A stretch of 64,000 nucleotides of DNA from positions 248,001 through 312,000 of the forward strand of contig NZ_QJGZ01000035.1 in NCBI RefSeq assembly GCF_003254585.1, written 5' to 3'. The stretch's first letter is position 1. Every line of letters begins with the position of its first letter. The notes beneath the pieces are model-generated. The model ran no database searches and was not told the DNA's origin. It worked only from the letters and a program-made list of their open reading frames with translations. The position numbers were made by a program, and so were the translations under genes. Origin of the DNA: Flavobacterium sharifuzzamanii (GTDB taxonomy: Bacteria > Bacteroidota > Bacteroidia > Flavobacteriales > Flavobacteriaceae). Below, in pieces: positions 18,401 through 26,774 of the stretch.

Positions 18401-19031
18401 TGATGTATTTGAATTTAAGGATGATAATACTATAAAATTGATTCATTTTGTAAATGATATTGCAAATGCCGACAGTGCAGAGGATGTAGAAAAAGCCCTA
18501 AATACATTTGCTCTGCCTCCAGGAAGTTCTTCGCTTAAAGAACATACCTCTTCTTACTTTTCTATTAATTCGTATCCCGGACTGTATTTTGGTGTCACAT
18601 GGAAAGACTTTAATGGTTCAAAAGAAACCTATTCAACAGGAATAACAGCTCCTGTCGGGTTTTATTTTCAGCCGTGGCCAGCCGGAAAAAAGGTTACCTT
18701 GGGAATTTATGTGCCCGTAATTGATATAGCGGCACCTGTGAGGCTTCGCCTAAACAGTGATAGTGATACTGAAACACTGCCAGATTTTGATTTTATGGAT
18801 ATTTTCAGTCCTGGTATCTATTTTAGTCTTGGATTCAACAAAAGCCCATTTGCAGTTAACATAGGCGGACAATTCGGTCCTCGTTTAAAGGCTTTAAGTC
18901 CTGACACAGCCGCTTCAGGAGGAAGCGATCCTGCACCACAAATCGTAAATGAAAAACAAGTGTTTTATTTTGGCATCTCCGCAGTTATAGACATCCCCTT
19001 GTTCACTCTTTTTGCAAGATCTAAAAATTAG
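15417..19031 (+). CDS. Large secreted coiled-coil protein with C-terminal strand-rich domain
   Basis: A 1204-residue protein I do not recognise. A signal peptide (LLLLFALQIYCYSQ, cleavage near residue 20) sends it to the periplasm or outer membrane. Residues about 400-580 are lysine/glutamate-rich heptad-like coiled coil (KSKQEMDDAEKEVKIKEKD). The last 150 residues alternate aromatic and polar positions (GLYFGVTWKDF, GFYFQPWPAGK, GIYFSLGFNKS), like outer-membrane or lectin-like beta strands. A secreted trypsin-like protease gene starts 5 bases after its stop, so the two are one operon. It could be a surface structure processed by that protease. Function is unknown. Confidence 0.75.
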   Translation: MKIISTLLLLFALQIYCYSQKTAPVAGHAARLVDLLKKDYSSLDIASRNETILKDMDEVLATFRVYAGVDYNPDKFILKQTVLTDTSSIGIHQIKYEDNDLKSAYEDYIESSTKYNNMSKTIASVNVSSSTADTESGPYEILKGLNDDLQSTKKTYEESKIKDDANQLLILYGYFKDSNPYLSFMLELFIFKYDQVTKFRQDVYSKVNYTSSIQKALPFFGGDLAFKAAIDGLSKFLAKRIKDELTTYAVQKVQEYLNNPKPESYLNELMVLLPVTTSYLKSFDSTRTLNFINDLKQYIEQDLNNLMNNAPNLKDTPRFRSYIKMHPDLDFAFEALELIPQIQKLENPIDYFDILENSRNIQRWGNMDIEVQAEKIADSKKQIIGLFNKSAGYDAVKAEYLSKKGDYKTKKDQYEKEERSLNSINKLADYDIIIAKYDKITKELESAQKNLDNSQAKFTKTPNAVTGKNILDAKADFNAKKKDFDAIKKDYQKIDPLYLTDKSLFATDIIAAQNNLLKSKQEMDDAEKEVKIKEKDFNGLPENQIDSFNRYIKSNFEQLKVANDKLLPIAEDNQNKLKTAISVYNSSLTEEKKDILKYNIANSIKFASMIAHSLVVVENNKPRFASTAFVAAYSSEVNFYMLYLGFLNQQNRKFYNVSYYIDSNKKTLKEGLENLMVNIIKPETVTAAEKKYQIISSNMIQIASNAERLNTSFNDIKKANSAKEKVTAEQVHSLAGDMIDFADGVVRVIDTLATDKDLKLFDAPSVETIVKTTKPYFITARTVNDIYLDLHTKNYTTALIKAIEIPLAFGKDNSQSKVYNSITALVNNADDINQLRNLKKLFSYKKVYTDEDKLKSQKELGLWVKISLDNNPNLSDYSKSYETVNNLIQNKDVDNQFSTLLGDFETSIKNKSTEFYKEYAGINTDEILKNVDDLLTKHNITDVKIKTSIKNTIKDAIDNSIEYYVFGDEVKNEQLKKDTKLMIQNFKYYMPEVFPDVFEFKDDNTIKLIHFVNDIANADSAEDVEKALNTFALPPGSSSLKEHTSSYFSINSYPGLYFGVTWKDFNGSKETYSTGITAPVGFYFQPWPAGKKVTLGIYVPVIDIAAPVRLRLNSDSDTETLPDFDFMDIFSPGIYFSLGFNKSPFAVNIGGQFGPRLKALSPDTAASGGSDPAPQIVNEKQVFYFGISAVIDIPLFTLFARSKN

Positions 19032-19036
19032 AAACT

Positions 19037-20110
19037 ATGCTAAAAAGACCTTTAATTATTTTATTGATAAAGCTGGCAATCAATTGGTCTTATGGGCAGG
19101 ATACCTTGCCCCCAAAAAAAATCCAGGAAATTATGAAGCTTGATAATGTAAAATTTCGCACAAATCAGGATCTCCAGAAAAAAGAGGAACAGGAAAATTT
19201 TTTTCAGGAATGTCAAAAAACAGAAGCATTTCAAAAAAGTATAAAATCAGTAACGAAGTTCGAATCTGTAATAATCGAGGTTGAGACAGAAACAGAAACA
19301 GAAATTTATAATTCTAAAAGACTGCATGGTCCAACCCAGTTTGACAGCAGAATCGAAATAGCTCAATTGTCGCCTAATAATGAAGAACATGTAAACATTC
19401 GTAAAATAAGCGAATCCGTTGCAATGGTTATCGAAAGAAAAAATTTGAATAAGATTTCAGAAAATACATATCAGTTAAACACAACGAATACTTTAGGAAA
19501 ACAATTCAATCTTTGTCAGGGCGAAGCGTTTTCCGAACAGATCGTTGTAGGAACAGGAACTGCTTTTGTTGTGGGAGAAAATAAAATGATGACCGCATCC
19601 CATGTATTGCAAGGCTCCTTGAAAGACTATGCTGTAATTTTTGGATACAGGGTATTGAACACTTTTGGTACTGCCGAAAGTAGTATTTCTGCTGACGATG
19701 TATATTTCTTATCTGAAACAATCAAGAATGATCCTGATTTGGACATTACAATTTTTAAAACAGATCGTCCAATTAAAAGACCAATTTTGGCCAGCGAGAA
19801 ATCGTCCCTTTTAAAGAAGGGAAATGAAATTTATATGCTTGGTTATCCTATGGGGCTTCCACAAAAACTTGCCATAAATGCCACTATATCTGATGAGTCG
19901 AACTATCAATTTTTTTACACCACACTTGATAGCTTTCAGGGCAATTCGGGATCACCTGTCTTTAATTTAAAAACGCATAAACTAATTGGCATACTTGTTT
20001 CGGGAATGATTGATTATGAACTTCGTGGCGATTGCTACAAGTCGGTTGTTTGCCGACAACCATACTGCTTAGGAGAAAAAGTCATACGTATCGAATTAGT
20101 GCTTGACTAA
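19037..20110 (+). CDS. Secreted trypsin-like serine protease (S1)
   Basis: A 357-residue protein. The N-terminal hydrophobic stretch ends in NWSYGQ, a likely signal peptide. Catalytic residues are H189 in MMTASHVLQG, D236 in DPDLDITIF, and S304 in GNSGSPVF. This is a complete S1 triad of the HtrA/V8 type without a PDZ domain. About 150 residues separate the signal from the catalytic domain and contain no motif I know. It is the second gene of an operon with the 1204-residue secreted protein, which is its most likely substrate or scaffold. A bidirectional terminator follows. Confidence 0.85.
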   Translation: MLKRPLIILLIKLAINWSYGQDTLPPKKIQEIMKLDNVKFRTNQDLQKKEEQENFFQECQKTEAFQKSIKSVTKFESVIIEVETETETEIYNSKRLHGPTQFDSRIEIAQLSPNNEEHVNIRKISESVAMVIERKNLNKISENTYQLNTTNTLGKQFNLCQGEAFSEQIVVGTGTAFVVGENKMMTASHVLQGSLKDYAVIFGYRVLNTFGTAESSISADDVYFLSETIKNDPDLDITIFKTDRPIKRPILASEKSSLLKKGNEIYMLGYPMGLPQKLAINATISDESNYQFFYTTLDSFQGNSGSPVFNLKTHKLIGILVSGMIDYELRGDCYKSVVCRQPYCLGEKVIRIELVLD

Positions 20111-20241
20111 CCAGATGATACTGGAGAAAACAATCTCTGCTAAATGTATCTTCTTTACTTAACTATAATAAATGCTTTTCTCGGCTTGCAGAAATACCAG
20201 GAACATTTTGGTCCAAATCTATTTTAAAAATAGGCCTTTAC

Positions 20242-20279
20242 AAATTGAAGCAATTCTCATATGAGAATTGCTTCAATTT
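20242..20279. terminator. Bidirectional terminator
   Basis: AAATTGAAGCAATTCTCAT and its exact complement form a 38-nt perfect palindrome with T/A runs at both ends. It lies between two convergent operons. Confidence 0.85.
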
Positions 20280-20332
20280 TATTCACTTTCAATCAAAAAA
20301 ATTTACGATCAGTATTTTAGTATAATCCTTTA

Positions 20333-22249
20333 TTAAGAATTTCTAAAAACCCAATACGATTTTGTTGTACCCTCAATTATTTTACTTTTTGAATCAAGTA
20401 TTCTGTTTGTCGGTGGTATACCTAAAAGCGTCATGTGAATATCGTTTAATAAGGTTTGTGTATCTGCAAAATAGCCATGACCTAACAAACTTGTATCTAC
20501 CCTTGATGCATCTATTGAATCCAGACCCTCTGCAATGACAATGTTGTCTCCACCCTCTCCAAGTCTGATATAACCACTCCTAATTCTCTTTGAAGCAATC
20601 AATGCTTTATCTTTGTCCGATGCATAAAGGGTTAGTCCAAAATTTCTATTTATCTCAGGCATTAACTGACTTATAAAGATGTCTTTGTCAATATCTGGCG
20701 CCGCAAGTATAATTTGATTGATTAAAGTGTTAGGAAATAAGTTTTCATTTTTCAATTTAACCAAAGCATTAGTTAATACCACATTGCCCATACTATGAGC
20801 TATAATATGTATTTTTTTTAAATCTTTAGTTTCTAGTAGTATTTTAATAAAGTCACACAAGTAATTTGATGAAAGGGCAGCGGTATCGGTATCTGCAGCA
20901 TAACCCGTAACAGTAGCCTCTGAAGGCCATGAAAAGGCAGTTACCCCGCCTTTAAAATTTAGATCATAACCCAGCTGAGCTGTGCGGTACATTGCTTCTT
21001 TAAAATCAACATTATATCCATGTATGAATAATAAAATATCATTCTGATCGGATTTACCTATTTTTTCTGCGAGAATCTCAGTAAAGGCATCCTTGTCCAG
21101 TAATTCATTTGTAAGAATAGTGAAATACTTTTCAGGACTATCATTAAAAAAAAGGCTTGTAAACCAGTCAGGGCGTTCTAACTCGCCAACTCGATGAGAA
21201 AGAGGTATGCTTATCTCACAAATTCCCGTATGCAAACTGGCATCTCTTTTATTCTTATATGCTATTTTTTTATTTTTAATTTCATATTTTCTGTTAGTTC
21301 CATATAACACAGGATATGAAATATACTCAGTACTAATAATGTTTTTGATATGAGTAGTAATTCCAAAATCATTACCAAAATTATGGAATAATGATCCTAA
21401 CTCTGTTTCCATTTTTTCGCGTTCAAATTTTGAAAGCTCCTCATGGGTTAGTTCTACTGCTCCTTCTTCTGCCGTGGGATTATTAATTGAGTCTAAAAGT
21501 ATGTATATATCAAGATACTTTCTGAGTTCCCTCATAGAAAATCCATACAAATATTTTTCTTCAATGTAGCCATAAGCAACTAATGCCACAGGTTCGCCAG
21601 TTTCAGAAAATATTGGTGCGCCGCTTGTTCCCTGATAATCAAGTTCACTTACAACTTCTTCTTCTAGAATAAATCTTTCAAATGGTCCAATTTTACCATC
21701 ATATTTCATTCCTAATACTAGTTTATCAATCTGGTTCAGGGTGTTGTCTTCTAATTCTCCCCTAATTCTGCCGTGGAAGCAGTATCCTTCTTCAAATGTT
21801 GGTTCGTAATCCAGATCTGTGTAAATCATTCTTTTTAAGTCAGCTGTTACAACTGTATCTCCAAATTTCTTCAACGTTTGCTTAATTTCAATGGAATCTT
21901 TTATCTCAGTGTAGCAGATATCTAAAGATTTCAATTTTTTCAATACAGGCTGACCAATATCGAGTCCCTCTACACTGAATTGGTCAATAAAATTTAATGC
22001 AGGCAAACTATACAGATTTGTACCATTTTCATCTCCAATACCAGTATCAAGAGCGGCCTGTTTTCCTGCTTTATCAGTGACATGCTGGACAGAAACAAAA
22101 AAAAGTCTTTCTTTATAAATTAGTAGTAAGCCACTACCTCCGTTTGAAGGCATTAGCGTTTCAGGGTCAATCATAATAACATGTTGTGTTGATTTCACAA
22201 CATAATTGATTAATTCGTCGCGTAATTCTTTTTCACTCATAATATTCAA
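20333..22249 (-). CDS. Trypsin-like protease fused to a DUF900-type alpha/beta hydrolase
   Basis: A 638-residue two-domain protein without a signal peptide. Domain 1 (about 10-250) is trypsin-like: H56 in FVSVQHVTDK, probable D110 in KSLDICYTE, and S209 in YQGTSGAPIF. Domain 2 (about 310-600) is an alpha/beta hydrolase of the DUF900 type: VLYGTNRK, LLFIHGYNVDF, and nucleophile elbow AHSMGNV (S486), with a later H in LGHGYF. Cytosolic trypsin-like domains fused to effector domains are typical of NTP-dependent conflict systems. This is the last gene of a reverse-strand run starting with a TIR-like protein. The protease may activate, or be activated alongside, the hydrolase. This is inference. 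Confidence 0.8.
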   Translation of the reverse strand: MNIMSEKELRDELINYVVKSTQHVIMIDPETLMPSNGGSGLLLIYKERLFFVSVQHVTDKAGKQAALDTGIGDENGTNLYSLPALNFIDQFSVEGLDIGQPVLKKLKSLDICYTEIKDSIEIKQTLKKFGDTVVTADLKRMIYTDLDYEPTFEEGYCFHGRIRGELEDNTLNQIDKLVLGMKYDGKIGPFERFILEEEVVSELDYQGTSGAPIFSETGEPVALVAYGYIEEKYLYGFSMRELRKYLDIYILLDSINNPTAEEGAVELTHEELSKFEREKMETELGSLFHNFGNDFGITTHIKNIISTEYISYPVLYGTNRKYEIKNKKIAYKNKRDASLHTGICEISIPLSHRVGELERPDWFTSLFFNDSPEKYFTILTNELLDKDAFTEILAEKIGKSDQNDILLFIHGYNVDFKEAMYRTAQLGYDLNFKGGVTAFSWPSEATVTGYAADTDTAALSSNYLCDFIKILLETKDLKKIHIIAHSMGNVVLTNALVKLKNENLFPNTLINQIILAAPDIDKDIFISQLMPEINRNFGLTLYASDKDKALIASKRIRSGYIRLGEGGDNIVIAEGLDSIDASRVDTSLLGHGYFADTQTLLNDIHMTLLGIPPTNRILDSKSKIIEGTTKSYWVFRNS

Positions 22250-22363
22250 TTAAATATTTAAATCTTATTTTATTCTCGGAGGAAGTTTATCTTCTTTTTT
22301 TATACTCTTTTCTGCGTTTTAACTCCTTTTTCTCTGCTGAACTATTGGATAAGATAGCTACCC

Positions 22364-23524
22364 TTAATTAAGTTTTGATTCCAGTAGCTCTGTTAATCTA
22401 TTTCCATTATCAATTTCTTGCTCAATAAAAGCGACCAATTCGTCCATATTCATATGCCAATAATTTCGATTAAGTTTCTTGGATATTGATATATAAGCCT
22501 TGGTCTTGGGACGATTGCATTTGACATACCCAAATGTATTTTCTGAACTTAATTCAAGCATTTTTGGGATCATGCCTTGAATCCAGTCTTTTCTTGAGCT
22601 ACCATATTTATCGGCCACTAGGAAAGCAAACTTTATGACATCATTCTGCAACTGAATCATTGTCATGAATCTTTTTCCGCCAAAGTAAATGTTAGGTTTT
22701 AAATGAAAATCAATCAAGGCGTCGCCTCTGGTATCGGTAACGAAAGTGTTTACCTTTTCAATTCGAAGCGAAAGGGAAGTTAAGAAGCTTTTTTGCAGTA
22801 TTGTTTCAAGTTGATTTTCAGCAATAAACCTCTCATATTCATTTTTATAAAGAAAATTTAATTTATCGGCTTTCTTTTTCTTTCCATCTAAAAAAACCAT
22901 ATCGTATTTTTTACTGTCGTTTTGAAAGTCTATCAGCAATCCAGATAATTTTCCAAGATAAGCAATATATTCTGTAAGTATTACTGAATGGGAATTCTCG
23001 CTTAGTCTTATTTTTTGCAAAGCATTAAATATGTGTGTATATGAAATTCTTTTCCAATTAGGATCTCTTACTATTTCATCAATTAGAGTTAAAAAATAAA
23101 ATTTTGGTTTGACTTTATGAGTCTTTCTAAACAGCTCAACATAACGTTCAAGCTGATTGGAATGCTGCGAGGGTTTTAATTTATTTTCTATAACAATCAA
23201 ATCGCTGTCTGTTTCTATAATAATATCTATTCTTTGGCTTTCTGTCAAAATATGCTTGATTTCTAATACATTTTCCAACTTAAAAATATTCATGACCAAA
23301 TCGCGTTTTTGACTCTCGCTTAAAGCATTGCAGTCTGATGAAAATATCCACGCCAAAATTTGAGAATGGATTCTTTCCATGTCTGCGATTCCTAGATATT
23401 CGAAAAAAGTTTTACTCATAGATGATAATGTTTGACCATTCTTTCCCTCATATTTTACGTAGGGAATTACTCTATACAAAGTTTTTCCCATCATTAAGGT
23501 TCGGCTATCCACCTGCTTTTCCAT
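22364..23524 (-). CDS. PD-(D/E)XK nuclease superfamily protein
   Basis: A 386-residue protein whose N-terminal domain has RIHSQILAWIFSS, a helix typical of this group, followed by RIDIIIETDSDLIVIENKL. The nuclease core residues are D100, E113 and K115. Proteins of this PDDEXK_4-like class are annotated as nucleases of unknown target. The C-terminal part (LNRNYWHMNMDELVAFIEQE) looks like a binding domain. It lies 80 bases downstream of the UPF0489 gene in the same run. The start could also be M11. Confidence 0.75.
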   Translation of the reverse strand: MEKQVDSRTLMMGKTLYRVIPYVKYEGKNGQTLSSMSKTFFEYLGIADMERIHSQILAWIFSSDCNALSESQKRDLVMNIFKLENVLEIKHILTESQRIDIIIETDSDLIVIENKLKPSQHSNQLERYVELFRKTHKVKPKFYFLTLIDEIVRDPNWKRISYTHIFNALQKIRLSENSHSVILTEYIAYLGKLSGLLIDFQNDSKKYDMVFLDGKKKKADKLNFLYKNEYERFIAENQLETILQKSFLTSLSLRIEKVNTFVTDTRGDALIDFHLKPNIYFGGKRFMTMIQLQNDVIKFAFLVADKYGSSRKDWIQGMIPKMLELSSENTFGYVKCNRPKTKAYISISKKLNRNYWHMNMDELVAFIEQEIDNGNRLTELLESKLN

Positions 23525-23604
23525 GACCCGATTGTCCTGTTACATTTCCCTTAATAGAAAATTTATAATTTATTGCTCTACAGCATACAGAAAAAAGTAG
23601 TCTC

Positions 23605-24333
23605 CTAAATTTGCCAATTGATGTCAAGCTCTTGCAAAATTAATTTTGCAACTTTTTCGGAATTCTCCCAACTACCGCACATTTCAGGGCTTAATGCTAT
23701 TGTCAGAACCGCAACATTTTCCATTGATTTTCTTATTTCCTGCGCAATTCTAATTATAAACTCATCAGTATATAATTGAATATATTGGTTATCGTCGTAA
23801 CTTGTAAAGAAATAATCTATATCTAGATTTATAATCCACTTTCGATCAGTTTTATTTACCCTGTAAGATAAATTATCTTGTAAGTACCAAGCATCAATTT
23901 CAGAAATTTCCATTTCATCAATCAGATCTCCATTTTTTTGAGTAGCGAAAATATTTAAAGCTAGTAAGCCAGGATAAAGCCTATCAAATATTGTAATGTA
24001 ACTATCCCAGCGAAAGATGGGAAAAAAATCCTTTTTTTTGACCATATCTTTTTGCTCATATCTTAATCCAACAAGTTCCTCAATTGTTAGGTTGACCATA
24101 TTAATATTTTGAGTCTGTAAAGCTTCTATCCAACTGTCAAGTTGACTATCTAATAAATCATAATGCCTATCAATATGTAAAAAATTATACTGTTGTTTTA
24201 TATCTATTTTTTTTAACCAACACCAGCTAGCAGCCAAGTGATTATCCATTAAATAAATTTTCCCCTCGTTGCATAATAAGTTTAATTCAAATTCATCAGA
24301 ACTTTTTTTACCATTAAATAGAATTGTCTCCAT
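23605..24333 (-). CDS. UPF0489 family (arginase-fold, peptide-arginase-like) protein
   Basis: A 242-residue protein with YLMDNHLAASWCW followed by FLHIDRHYDLLD (metal-site type HIDxHxD, 53-59) and NLDIDYFFTS (about 168-177), the conserved features of the UPF0489 domain. That family shares a fold with arginases, and the peptide arginase OspR, which turns arginine to ornithine in ribosomal peptides, belongs nearby. In this setting it might modify a partner or substrate protein. No precursor peptide is visible. Its placement between an HNH-ATPase and a nuclease is unusual. Activity is an inference. Confidence 0.65.
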   Translation of the reverse strand: METILFNGKKSSDEFELNLLCNEGKIYLMDNHLAASWCWLKKIDIKQQYNFLHIDRHYDLLDSQLDSWIEALQTQNINMVNLTIEELVGLRYEQKDMVKKKDFFPIFRWDSYITIFDRLYPGLLALNIFATQKNGDLIDEMEISEIDAWYLQDNLSYRVNKTDRKWIINLDIDYFFTSYDDNQYIQLYTDEFIIRIAQEIRKSMENVAVLTIALSPEMCGSWENSEKVAKLILQELDINWQI

Positions 24334-24368
24334 AATTTGTTTTAGTGATTTTCCATTTTATTTAGAGT

Positions 24369-25598
24369 TTAGTCTTGCATGTTTTTCTTTACCTGGACAG
24401 CAACATTTTTTTTATCGGTCACAAACAACTCATAAACTTTAAAACCCTCTACATCATAATCTGTATTTGGGATTGTTGTAAAGAAAAATTGAAAATTTGG
24501 TTGTTCATTTCGCAGTATGTCAAATAAACTATTAATCCCCCTAGAGTCAAGAGTACCAAAACTTGTGTTTTCGATTAGCAAAATCGTCGAATTGAATTTT
24601 GCATGATAATAGGCAATTTTTAATGTTATTTCCAGTAAAACTCTGTCTTGCTCTCCACCTGATAATGCCCTAAATGAAAAAGCGGGACTATGTAATCTGT
24701 CAGAGACCTTAACAATTAAATCGTCCTTTTGTTCATTAAAATTAATATCGTTAAAGAAAAACTTTTTATCCCTCATTATACCTCCAATTACATTCAAAAA
24801 CTCATCTTCGGATAATCTAAAGTATGAGGACAGTAGTTTTACAAGGCTTTTATCTTCTTTTTCATCTTCTGTAAGACTTCTCAAATAGTCCCAATAGCTT
24901 TCACTAATGAATAAAATGGTCATTGTTGGCACAAGAAAAGGAATTTCTGTATCGTTGAATGAATACAAAACTCTATCCTTATTGTCTATTGCTAGGGAAA
25001 ATTTATCAAGTTGGTTTTTGAAATAATAAACATTACAAAAAGAGTTGGCTTTAACTTCCCTGTCATCAGTCCATCTCTCTAAATATGATTTATCGGAAAG
25101 TGAGGCAATTAATTCCAAAATGAGTGTCTTACCAACTCCATTATTGCCATATATTATATTTCTGTCTGTAAATTCCAATACAACAGGGCTTGTTATTTGA
25201 CCAAAATTAGAAAGTTCAATTTTAGTAATCACTCCCTTATCAACACTAATACCTGATAGTCTGAATTTAATTTTCTGTTCATGCGTTTCTTTGATAAATT
25301 TTAAGTATGATGTCGTGTATGTTGTTTCGTCACCATCAATTAAATCCGCATGTGTATTGCATAACCAGATTCCGTTGTCAATACTGCTTCGTTCTTTAGA
25401 AGTTAAAACACTGTCATATCGCCTACTGCCAAGTCCCTCTGATGCTGCACTTATATGTGCTGCCACTCCTATCAAATTCACTGAAGTGTGGGTTTCATCG
25501 GAAGGCCCAACAGTAATGTTGCTGCAAATTGAACATAAGTAGCCTGCTCTTTGTGCAAGTCGCCTTTTAACTTCTATTGAAAATTCGTCTCTTGGCAT
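24369..25598 (-). CDS. HNH nuclease fused to SMC/ABC-like ATPase
   Basis: A 409-residue fusion. Residues 1-110 are an HNH-type zinc nuclease: C22/C25 in YLCSICS, AAHI at 47-50, and NGIWLCNTHADLID at 75-88. Residues about 125-409 are an ABC/SMC-like ATPase: Walker A GNNGVGKT (151-158), signature ALSGGEQDRVLLE, and a Walker B-like STILLIENTSFG in which the usual acidic pair is altered to EN. Septu (PtuA ATPase plus PtuB HNH) and similar systems use the same two activities as separate proteins. Here they are one chain. It sits 29 bases after a TIR-like gene. Confidence 0.75.
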   Translation of the reverse strand: MPRDEFSIEVKRRLAQRAGYLCSICSNITVGPSDETHTSVNLIGVAAHISAASEGLGSRRYDSVLTSKERSSIDNGIWLCNTHADLIDGDETTYTTSYLKFIKETHEQKIKFRLSGISVDKGVITKIELSNFGQITSPVVLEFTDRNIIYGNNGVGKTLILELIASLSDKSYLERWTDDREVKANSFCNVYYFKNQLDKFSLAIDNKDRVLYSFNDTEIPFLVPTMTILFISESYWDYLRSLTEDEKEDKSLVKLLSSYFRLSEDEFLNVIGGIMRDKKFFFNDINFNEQKDDLIVKVSDRLHSPAFSFRALSGGEQDRVLLEITLKIAYYHAKFNSTILLIENTSFGTLDSRGINSLFDILRNEQPNFQFFFTTIPNTDYDVEGFKVYELFVTDKKNVAVQVKKNMQD

Positions 25599-25627
25599 AT
25601 TATCTTTTAAGCTCTTCTTTTAAATTA

Positions 25628-26665
25628 TTATAACAACTTCTTTTTAACAATCATAACAAAATCTCTGTATGCTGATTTTACCTTTTCTCCTTGTTCAAAA
25701 AGCTTCTGTTGCAATTCAAGGTTTCTTTTATCTGCCTCTTGCCAGCTTTCATTTCTGTATGGTTGTTTTATTGCTTTATAAATTTGAACATGTTTAAATT
25801 CAAATTCCTGTTCTTCTGTCAACTCAATATCACTCATTTTCAATGATAAATATTCTTTGTATTGACTATTTTCATAATCCAAATGAAAAGCCTGCCCAAC
25901 AATGGAATGAAATGTATCCAATTCTTCGAGAAAAACTGCAATAGACTCATTTATAGATTCATCTATAAAAATATTCTCCGATATTTTGTAAAACTCCTCC
26001 AATAAATCCCATTTCTCGAAGTAGTACCTACTGGTAAACAGACTATCGACTGAAAGAGAAATACTATCTAATAATGTGACTTCATTGCATAATTTGGTAA
26101 ATTTATGATATAAATTTAAATCGTGAGACTTGTTGTTTTTTTCGTTTTGATCTTTTACAATTTGTTCAAAATTTTCAACAATTGACTTTATAGCCAGTAA
26201 TAATTGCCCCTTTAAATTATCCTTAAATTTATCTTCTGAACTATTAAATGAAGTAACTCTGTGACCTCTTATATCAAAAGGCAATTCCTCCGGATTTGAA
26301 TATCGTAGATCATTTACACAAATTACTCTTTCCCAACCAATTTGGTTTACTGCATAACCTAATTCAATTAAAACATTTGGATTTGGTCCAACTCGGTGTT
26401 TCAAAATTTTGTTCAGCCAATTTTTATTGACTACTGTGACATCGCAAATAAAAATATCCGCTGTATCTATTTTATTGAAAATAGTAGCGGATATAGCTGG
26501 GCTACCAGTTCTATTTCGTGTATCACGATCTATATTAATTTCTAAATTAAGCTCTTTTTCATACTTTTTTTTTACTTCTCTAATTGCTTTCTCAATGCAA
26601 CCTTGTATGGAATTATTCCTTATATCCGATTGCCATGAATAAAATAGTGCAAAATTATTTCTCAT
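25628..26665 (-). CDS. TIR-like predicted nucleotide-processing effector
   Basis: A 345-residue cytosolic protein. Residues 1-150 have the layout of TIR-like domains: FALFYSWQSD at the first strand, INIDRDTRNRTGSPAIS, ADIFICDVTVV, PNPNVLIELGYA with the candidate catalytic glutamate, and LPFDIRGHRV. Proteins of this type in defence loci hydrolyse NAD+ or sense nucleotides. The C-terminal 190 residues are helical and unfamiliar. It is the first gene of the reverse-strand run TIR-like, HNH-ATPase, UPF0489, nuclease, protease-hydrolase, so it may be the founding gene of that operon. Confidence 0.65.
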   Translation of the reverse strand: MRNNFALFYSWQSDIRNNSIQGCIEKAIREVKKKYEKELNLEINIDRDTRNRTGSPAISATIFNKIDTADIFICDVTVVNKNWLNKILKHRVGPNPNVLIELGYAVNQIGWERVICVNDLRYSNPEELPFDIRGHRVTSFNSSEDKFKDNLKGQLLLAIKSIVENFEQIVKDQNEKNNKSHDLNLYHKFTKLCNEVTLLDSISLSVDSLFTSRYYFEKWDLLEEFYKISENIFIDESINESIAVFLEELDTFHSIVGQAFHLDYENSQYKEYLSLKMSDIELTEEQEFEFKHVQIYKAIKQPYRNESWQEADKRNLELQQKLFEQGEKVKSAYRDFVMIVKKKLL

Positions 26666-26774
26666 AACTTGAATGAATGTTTCTTATTTTTTTACTGTTT
26701 AAAGAGCTTCAAAAAAATATTTCGCTTTTTGATATCGTTTAATTAAAACAGAAAAATCTTATTGAATATAGAAT

